A stretch of DNA of 64,000 nt from an uncultured Oscillospiraceae bacterium (lineage in GTDB: Bacteria > Bacillota > Clostridia > Oscillospirales > Ruminococcaceae): the NCBI GenBank assembly GCA_949743955.1, contig CATJVQ010000026.1, positions 62,001 to 126,000 on the forward strand, given 5' to 3'. Made by a program: the position numbers and the translations under genes. The stretch's first letter is position 1, and every line of letters begins with the position of its first letter. Shown piece by piece: positions 63,124-64,000 of the stretch. The notes under the pieces were generated by a model, which was not told where the DNA came from, did no database searches, and was given only the letters and a program-made list of their open reading frames with translations.

Positions 63124-63741
63124 CTAACGGTTATACTGATTCATCGCCCCGTCGATCTGCCCGGCGACGATAAGCTCCGCCGCCGCCGCGGCGTTTTCGA
63201 GCGCCGGGCGGAGCGCTTTCATTTCTTCGGATGTATAGCGCGAGAGCACCCACGCCGCCAAATCGTAATCCGGGTGCGGCTTGCCTCCGACGCCAATTTT
63301 GATACGCGGGAACGCGTCGCTCCCGGTGAGGTAGATGATGTTTTTCATCCCGTTATGGCCGCCGTCGCTTCCCTTGCGGCGGATGCGCAGGCGGCCGATG
63401 TCCAGGGAGATGTCGTCGAACAGGATAAGCGTCCGCTCGGGGGGGAGCTTATAAAACTGCATCGCGTCGCGCACCGCCTCCCCGGAGAGGTTCATGTACG
63501 TGGAGGGGCGCAGGAGCAGAACGCGCTTCCCTCCGAGCATGCAGTCCGCGCAGGAGGAGCGGAACTTAAGCCGGTCCATGCGCGCCCCCGCCTTTTCCGC
63601 GATGAGATCGAGCGCCATAAAGCCCGTGTTGTGCCGGGTGCCCTCGTATTTCGCGCCGGGGTTCCCGAGCCCCGCTATCATATATTCTATCGCTCCCGAA
63701 GGGCGAAACTCGCCAAAAAATGCCTTCGCCTTCTCAAACAT
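63124..63741 (-). CDS. pth: Peptidyl-tRNA hydrolase
   Basis: MIAGLGNPGAKYEGTRHNTGFMALD, LLRPSTYMNLSGEAV, GSDGGHNGMKNII. Confidence 0.96.
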   Translation of the reverse strand: MFEKAKAFFGEFRPSGAIEYMIAGLGNPGAKYEGTRHNTGFMALDLIAEKAGARMDRLKFRSSCADCMLGGKRVLLLRPSTYMNLSGEAVRDAMQFYKLPPERTLILFDDISLDIGRLRIRRKGSDGGHNGMKNIIYLTGSDAFPRIKIGVGGKPHPDYDLAAWVLSRYTSEEMKALRPALENAAAAAELIVAGQIDGAMNQYNR

Positions 63742-63773
63742 GACATTTCTCCGTTTCCGTGCATTTCTCTCTT

Positions 63774-63986
63774 TTAGGTTTTCTCTTTGATGCGCTCACT
63801 GTACTGTCCCTTCCACAGCCTTTGTCCGGCGGTTATTCGGGTCCCATCCTGATTTTCATAATAGATGAGCTGTGTTTTTCTATCAAACACAACCGCAGGA
63901 ATACCTAATATTTTTTTCTTTTCCAGTTCAATTTTTACCGCAGCTCTCGCCCTTTGAATAATTTCTTCATCGGAAAGATGTCTCAT
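63774..63986 (-). CDS. Small conserved-looking protein of unknown function
   Basis: 70 aa MRHLSDEEIIQRARAAVKIELEKKKILGIPAVVFDRKTQLIYYENQDGTRITAGQRLW; no overlapping better ORF. Confidence 0.55.
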   Translation of the reverse strand: MRHLSDEEIIQRARAAVKIELEKKKILGIPAVVFDRKTQLIYYENQDGTRITAGQRLWKGQYSERIKEKT

Positions 63987-64000
63987 CTGCCGCCGTACCT

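Noticed and set aside
1-64000. tRNA/rRNA genes, insertion sequences, prophage or integrative element
   Set aside because: No tRNA-like cloverleaf, rRNA stretch, transposase, integrase or phage structural protein recognised by eye; a tRNAscan-SE/ISfinder run would be needed to be certain

Overview
The window looks like a gene-dense, GC-rich chromosomal segment of a spore-forming, chemotactic member of the Clostridia. That placement is inferred from gene content (GerW, DUF4364, ClpC-like, class III FBPase, T-box tyrS) and was not tested by search. No rRNA, tRNA, CRISPR array, transposon or prophage was recognised. Blocks in order: (1) ispA(partial)-xseB-xseA-TsaD-like paralog, cimA, purB, esterase, DUF4364, VTT membrane protein, T-box-controlled tyrS, class III fbp. 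(2) A minus-strand cluster FliK-like / FlhB-C-like / PilZ / FtsA-like ATPase with beta-grasp-like repeats / EAL-HDOD, divergent from cheA-cheW-cheR-cheB. (3) A GH2 + CUT1 sugar ABC + ArsR-type regulator locus. (4) A clpC-like gene and a Cys/Gly-repeat mini-protein preceded by a sigmaK-like promoter. (5) A DMT transporter with a palindromic operator, then polA-rimI-tsaD. (6) An AraC-regulated CUT1 ABC + GH127 arabinofuranosidase locus with phased operator repeats. (7) A three-gene biotin carboxyltransferase operon with the composition of a transcarboxylase (12S/1.3S/5S types). (8) sppA, rluB, dacB/F-like, gerW, DUF2953, scpB, scpA, an M50 protease, a perfect-heptad coiled-coil protein, mfd and pth. 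Best leads are the phased AraC operator/promoter modules, the FtsA/beta-grasp/PilZ/FlhB-like cluster, the Cys-repeat mini-protein, the transcarboxylase-like operon and the uninterrupted heptad-repeat protein. All family calls come from reading the protein sequences; no database search was run.
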